Of a stretch of DNA of 10,621 nucleotides, positions 7,453 through 10,621 are shown one piece after another. The notes beneath the pieces are model-generated. The model saw only the letters and a program-made list of their open reading frames with translations. It was not told where the DNA came from and ran no database searches. The stretch is from Actinomycetota bacterium. Lineage in GTDB: Bacteria; Actinomycetota; Acidimicrobiia; Actinomarinales; Actinomarinaceae. The stretch is taken from the NCBI GenBank assembly GCA_002724835.1, contig PBPX01000014.1:15610-26230 (forward strand), in the 5' to 3' direction. A program made the translations under genes and the position numbers. Within the stretch, counting starts at the first letter, position 1; the number at the start of each line of letters is the position of its first letter.

Positions 7453-8475
7453 GTGTCCAAAGATTTAACAAGTTTTTTTAAAGAAAATTACAAAAATAAA
7501 AATCTCTATTTTGATGAATATATGGACAACTGTCTTTATTCTAAATTTGGTTTTTTTAATACTGAAGTAGTTAGATCTTCTAAAGAAGGAGATTTTCTTA
7601 CTTCACCCGAAGTCTCTGAATATTTTGGCTTAATCATCGCTAATTTTATTAATGAAAAAATTAATGATGGCGACATTCTTGAAGTTGGGGCTGGAACAGG
7701 TTCTTTAGCTGAAGAAATAGTTAAACATGTAGACAAAAACCTTTACCTTCTAGAGAGTTCTAAAACTGCTTTAGCAAATTTAAAAAATAAAAAATTTCAA
7801 GCTGAAGAGAAGCTTGAAAAATTTTCAGATAAAAATATAGATATTATTTATATGAATGAATTATTGGATAATGTTCCATGCGCTATAGGAGTTAATAAAG
7901 ATGACAAGTGGTATGAAAAAATTATCAATACGAATAAAGAAAAATTTGAATATGATTTGGCCGAGATAAGAGAAGAAAATTATGAATGGATTAAGAAATA
8001 TAATTTACAACCTATGGAAGGTATTGAATTAGAGATCCAATTAAATTCAGAAAAACTCCTGAATAGTTTTATTGATATATTTAATCCAAAATATTTTTTG
8101 ATTTTTGATTATGGGTATGAGTACAAAGATAGAGATAAAAAACCTTACGCATCCTTAATAAGAACATACAAAGAGCATCATTTATCTTCAGAACCTTTAG
8201 AGTTACCGGGAGAGACAGATATTACTTATGATGTAAATTTCACTTTTGTAGAAAAATATTTTGAATCAAAAGGATACAAGGTTGAATTAATGCTCCAAAC
8301 TAATTTTCTTGATAAATATGGATTTGAAAATATCTATAAAAAGTTAAAACAGAATTATCAAAAGTTTTCAGATATAGAAAAGTTAAAAATTAAATCTCAA
8401 TTAGTAGGGCTAGAGGCAATTCATAATGAAAGAGGTTTAGGTGGTTTTTACACTTTGGTTGCAGAAAAAATATAA
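7453..8475 (+). CDS. SAM-dependent protein arginine methyltransferase, MidA/NDUFAF7 family
   Basis: This 340-residue protein is soluble, lysine-rich and has no signal peptide or membrane helix. Motifs in order: GDFLTSPEVSEYFG (46-59), the family's N-terminal signature; the SAM-binding glycine loop LEVGAGTGS (76-84); NELLDNVP (135-142); IFDYGYE (217-223); and RTYKEHH (237-243), followed by PGETDITYDVNF (252-263), closely matching the family's R-x-Y-x-x-H...PGx-x-D-(L/I)-T-x-x-V-(D/N)-F pattern. Human NDUFAF7 dimethylates an arginine of the NuoD homologue NDUFS2 and is needed for complex I assembly. The gene starts at GTG eight bases after nuoN, which makes an assembly role for this complex the best inference. 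Only a weak AAGG abuts the start. Its bacterial substrate has not been shown here. Confidence 0.88.
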   Translation: MSKDLTSFFKENYKNKNLYFDEYMDNCLYSKFGFFNTEVVRSSKEGDFLTSPEVSEYFGLIIANFINEKINDGDILEVGAGTGSLAEEIVKHVDKNLYLLESSKTALANLKNKKFQAEEKLEKFSDKNIDIIYMNELLDNVPCAIGVNKDDKWYEKIINTNKEKFEYDLAEIREENYEWIKKYNLQPMEGIELEIQLNSEKLLNSFIDIFNPKYFLIFDYGYEYKDRDKKPYASLIRTYKEHHLSSEPLELPGETDITYDVNFTFVEKYFESKGYKVELMLQTNFLDKYGFENIYKKLKQNYQKFSDIEKLKIKSQLVGLEAIHNERGLGGFYTLVAEKI

Positions 8476-8486
8476 TATATATTACT

Positions 8487-8492
8487 TATAAT
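8487..8492 (+). promoter_or_regulatory. Candidate -10 element for a leaderless htpX transcript
   Basis: A perfect TATAAT is followed by six bases (TAGATT) and then the htpX ATG at 8499. This puts the expected transcription start on or next to the A of the start codon, the classic leaderless arrangement. No Shine-Dalgarno site is present before htpX, and no convincing -35 was seen at 16-18 bases upstream. The surrounding DNA is very AT-rich, so a chance match is possible. Confidence 0.42.
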
Positions 8493-8498
8493 TAGATT

Positions 8499-9338
8499 AT
8501 GAATGTAATTAAAACAACAGCTTTATTGACTTTAATGACCTTAGTCTTTTTATTTACAGCACAAGCTCTTGGGGTAGATTTAATATCTTCTTTATTCTTT
8601 GCTTCTATTTTTAATTTTATTATGTACTTTTATTCTGGCAGGTTGGCTTTAAGTTCAACAAGAGCTAAAAAAATTGAAGAGGGTCAGTACCAAGATGTTG
8701 TTGGAATAATTACTTTTCTAACTCAAAAAGAAAAAATGCCAATGCCCGAACTTTATATTATTGAAAGTGACCAACCAAATGCATTTGCAACTGGAAGAAA
8801 TCCAAAGAACGCAGCCGTTGCTGTTACAACAGGCATCTTAAAAGTTTTAAATAGGGAGGAATTAGAGGGGGTGTTAGCACATGAGTTATCACATATAAAA
8901 AATAGAGATATTTTAGTTTCTAGTATCGCCGCTATGCTTGCCGCTGCTTTGTCATTTATGACAAGGATTGCTTTATGGGGTGGAGGAAATAGAGGAAGAG
9001 GTTCCCATCCTTTAGTATCTTTAGTTGCATTTATAGTTGCACCTTTAGCTGCTCTCGTTATTCGTATGGCTATTTCTAGGACTAGAGAATTTGGTGCAGA
9101 TAAAACAGGAGCTGAGATATCTGGCAACCCATTAGCATTAGCTTCAGCACTTCAAAAAATTGAGCAGTATTCAAAACTACCAATGCCTGTAAATCCAGCC
9201 GTAAGTCAGTTGTTTATTTCTGATCCAATGAAAGCTTTCTCTAGAGATGGAGTTGGAAAATTATTTAGCACCCATCCTCCAACTAAAGAAAGAATAAGAA
9301 GATTAAGACAGGACGCTAGTGGTATTCGGTTCAGCTAA
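8499..9338 (+). CDS. htpX: HtpX-family membrane zinc metalloprotease (M48B)
   Basis: This 279-residue inner-membrane protease is typical in length for HtpX, which degrades misfolded membrane proteins. Two N-terminal hydrophobic helices (about 7-25 and 28-46) are followed by PNAFATG (93-99), the zinc-binding HELSH (128-132) with catalytic E129, and two more hydrophobic segments (about 142-158 and 172-192). The third zinc ligand is probably E197 in RTREFGAD. The C-terminal STHPPTKERIRRLR (257-270) is a family hallmark. The active site is complete. It lies 23 bases after the methyltransferase with no Shine-Dalgarno site but a TATAAT six bases before ATG, so it may have its own leaderless promoter. 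Its position after nuo genes recalls the nuoN2-htpX order in Streptomyces, from memory. Confidence 0.95.
   Translation: MNVIKTTALLTLMTLVFLFTAQALGVDLISSLFFASIFNFIMYFYSGRLALSSTRAKKIEEGQYQDVVGIITFLTQKEKMPMPELYIIESDQPNAFATGRNPKNAAVAVTTGILKVLNREELEGVLAHELSHIKNRDILVSSIAAMLAAALSFMTRIALWGGGNRGRGSHPLVSLVAFIVAPLAALVIRMAISRTREFGADKTGAEISGNPLALASALQKIEQYSKLPMPVNPAVSQLFISDPMKAFSRDGVGKLFSTHPPTKERIRRLRQDASGIRFS
9310..9313 (+). promoter_or_regulatory. Shine-Dalgarno site for the rhodanese gene
   Basis: AGGA lies within the htpX 3' end, five bases before the GTG at 9319. It supports that GTG as the rhodanese start; there is no other in-frame ATG, GTG or TTG start before the conserved domain begins. Confidence 0.5.
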
Positions 9339-9669
9339 TACAAATTACGTTCTTCCAGAGAATATAGAACAGCATATTCTTGATGGGTACAAGTTAATCG
9401 ACGTAAGAGAAGATGATGAATGGAATGCTGGCCATCATTCCGGAGCAAAACATATTCCAATGAGTACAATTCCAGAAAATTTAAATTCATTTGAAGAAAG
9501 TGAAAAATATATAATTATTTGTAGGTCTGGACATAGATCAGGAAAAGTCTCAGGATATCTAAACAATCAAGGCTTCGATACTTTTAACTTACTAGGTGGG
9601 ATGCAAGAGCTTTCTCTAACGTCAGAAAATGTCATAGATTCTACTGGTAATAAGGGAACCATCATCTAA
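9319..9669 (+). CDS. Single-domain rhodanese (sulfurtransferase-like)
   Basis: This 116-residue cytoplasmic protein consists of one rhodanese domain. Motifs seen: LIDVREDDEWNAGHHSGAKHIP (from 26), the CDC25/rhodanese entry motif; the active-site loop CRSGHRS (68-74) with the catalytic cysteine C68 that carries a persulfide; and GFDTFNLLGGM (85-95), the usual closing strand and turn. The six-residue loop fits sulfur-transferring rhodaneses rather than the seven-residue loop of arsenate reductase/phosphatase relatives. The GTG start overlaps the htpX end by 20 bases in another frame and has AGGA upstream. The physiological sulfur donor and acceptor cannot be told from sequence, and neighbouring genes give no clear hint. 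Confidence 0.9.
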   Translation: MVFGSANTNYVLPENIEQHILDGYKLIDVREDDEWNAGHHSGAKHIPMSTIPENLNSFEESEKYIIICRSGHRSGKVSGYLNNQGFDTFNLLGGMQELSLTSENVIDSTGNKGTII

Positions 9670-9672
9670 AAT
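9667..9672 (+). promoter_or_regulatory. Candidate -10 element for a leaderless kinase transcript
   Basis: TAAAAT, which contains the rhodanese TAA stop, is followed by six bases (CAATTT) and then the kinase GTG at 9679. It fits the TAnnnT pattern of leaderless promoters with the same six-base spacing seen before htpX. No Shine-Dalgarno site is visible. The match is weaker than the htpX one and could be chance in AT-rich DNA. Confidence 0.28.
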
Positions 9673-9678
9673 CAATTT

Positions 9679-10621
9679 GTGATTATTTGTATTGGAAACG
9701 CGCTTGTTGATTCTCTTCAAACAATTGAAGAAGATATAATTGAAAAATTAAGTCTTAATAAAGCAAGGATGACATTAGTCGATAAAGAAAGATCAAACTT
9801 TTTACTTGAAAATATGCCTAAACCTACATATGCAGCTGGAGGTTCAGCAGCAAATACAGCTTATTGGATTTCACAACTAGGCGGACAAGTAGGTTTTATA
9901 GGAAAAGTATCAGATGATATATTAGGAAATCAGTTTAAAGAGAGCCTTACTAAGTCAGGCTTGAAAGATCTAACTGTTTATGAAACGGACGATAAACAAA
10001 CAGGTTTATGTGCAATTTTTATTACCCCAGATGGAGAGAGGACAATGAATACCTATTTAGGAGCTGGTGAGTATTTGTCTATTGAAGATTTGAACAATAA
10101 AGATATAGAAGAAGCAGAAATTTTATATATGGAAGGCTACTTATGGGACAGGCCATCTAGTAAAGAAGCTTTTTTACATGCTTCAAAAGTTAACAAAGCT
10201 TCTAATGGAAAAAATGCCCTAACTCTTTCTGATGTGTTTTGTGTAGAAGCACACAGAGAAAGTTTTTTAGATTTAATTAAAGAAAATATTGATTACGTAT
10301 TTTGTAATGAAGATGAATTGAATGCTTTAACTTTACAAGATACAGCAGAAAAATCTTTTAAATTCTTTGAAGAGAATTTTCCTAAATTAGAACAATTGAT
10401 TTGTACATTAGGTTCAAAAGGCGCAATTGTTATAAAAGACAATAAAGAATATTTCTTTGAAGCTACAGAGGCTAATGTGATAGATAAAACTGGAGCAGGA
10501 GATTTCTTTGCTGCTGGCTACTTATATGGATTGCAAAAAAACTTAACTATTGATGAGTCTGCAAACTTTGCTAATAAAAGTGCAGCACATGTTATTAGTG
10601 AGATTGGTGTTAGACCAGAAA
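9679..10621 (+). CDS. PfkB-family carbohydrate/nucleoside kinase, adenosine kinase-like (3' end outside window)
   Basis: The frame stays open for 314 codons to the right edge; only a short C-terminal tail should be missing. Translation begins M-I-I-C-I-G-N-A-L-V-D, the usual PfkB first strand. Then come the substrate-binding GGSAANT (54-60), GQVGFIGKVSDD (69-80), TPDGERTMNTYLGA (116-129), YMEGYLWDRP (150-159), LTLSDVFCVEAHR (181-193) and NEDELNAL (210-217). The ribokinase-family signature TGAGDFFAAGYLYG (271-284) includes D275, the expected catalytic base. The MNTYLGA and EGYLWD stretches place it in the adenosine kinase-like COG0524 subgroup, but the substrate could be another nucleoside or sugar. 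GTG at 9679 is the first plausible start, nine bases after the rhodanese stop, with no Shine-Dalgarno site. Confidence 0.88.
   Translation, partial: MIICIGNALVDSLQTIEEDIIEKLSLNKARMTLVDKERSNFLLENMPKPTYAAGGSAANTAYWISQLGGQVGFIGKVSDDILGNQFKESLTKSGLKDLTVYETDDKQTGLCAIFITPDGERTMNTYLGAGEYLSIEDLNNKDIEEAEILYMEGYLWDRPSSKEAFLHASKVNKASNGKNALTLSDVFCVEAHRESFLDLIKENIDYVFCNEDELNALTLQDTAEKSFKFFEENFPKLEQLICTLGSKGAIVIKDNKEYFFEATEANVIDKTGAGDFFAAGYLYGLQKNLTIDESANFANKSAAHVISEIGVRPE

Noticed and set aside
7442..7455. Terminator or leaderless promoter between nuoN and the methyltransferase gene
   Set aside because: The eight-base gap holds no inverted repeat or T-run, and no TAnnnT falls at six or seven bases before the GTG. 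Read-through from nuoN is the simpler reading.
7536..7736. Antisense 66-codon open frame inside the methyltransferase gene
   Set aside because: Opposite the conserved GDFLTSPE and SAM-loop motifs; no independent evidence.
8476..8498. Rho-independent terminator after the methyltransferase gene
   Set aside because: The sequence is AT-rich but has no GC-containing stem followed by a T-run.
8753..9127. Antisense 124-codon open frame inside htpX
   Set aside because: Covers the complement of the zinc-site region, has alanine-rich shadow composition and no motif.

Overview
The window is an AT-rich stretch (by eye about one third G+C) with every gene on the + strand and almost no intergenic DNA; no gap exceeds about 25 bases. 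The first 7.4 kb is the distal half of a respiratory complex I operon: the last codons of nuoD, then nuoH, nuoI, nuoJ, nuoK, nuoL, nuoM and nuoN, mostly joined by stop/start overlaps. Downstream on the same strand are a MidA/NDUFAF7-family methyltransferase, an HtpX membrane metalloprotease, a single-domain rhodanese, and a PfkB-family sugar/nucleoside kinase that runs off the right end.

Two features of the layout stand out. nuoD is followed directly by nuoH, with no nuoE, nuoF or nuoG between them, so this locus appears to encode a complex I without the NADH-oxidising module on this side of nuoD. The NuoI protein has the sequence style of the second, EFG-less nuo cluster that I recall from actinobacteria such as Streptomyces, where htpX also follows nuoN. 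Directly after nuoN lies a homologue of NDUFAF7, the mitochondrial complex I assembly factor that methylates the NuoD homologue NDUFS2. The operon may therefore carry a maturation enzyme for its own product, and HtpX could add membrane quality control.

Taxonomy is inferred, not shown. The low G+C, compact gene packing, nuo2-like gene order, downstream htpX and two candidate leaderless starts (TAnnnT six bases before the start codon) fit a streamlined low-GC actinobacterium, for example a marine Actinomarinales-like lineage. Other EFG-less groups such as Chloroflexota are not excluded.

How the genes would work together: NuoD and NuoI form part of the peripheral electron-transfer arm, NuoH is the quinone-site membrane subunit, and NuoJ, K, L, M and N form the proton-pumping arm; their key charged residues are intact. 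The methyltransferase probably acts in assembly and HtpX in membrane proteostasis. The rhodanese and kinase are probably unrelated housekeeping functions. I saw no RNA gene, mobile element, CRISPR array or convincing hairpin terminator.
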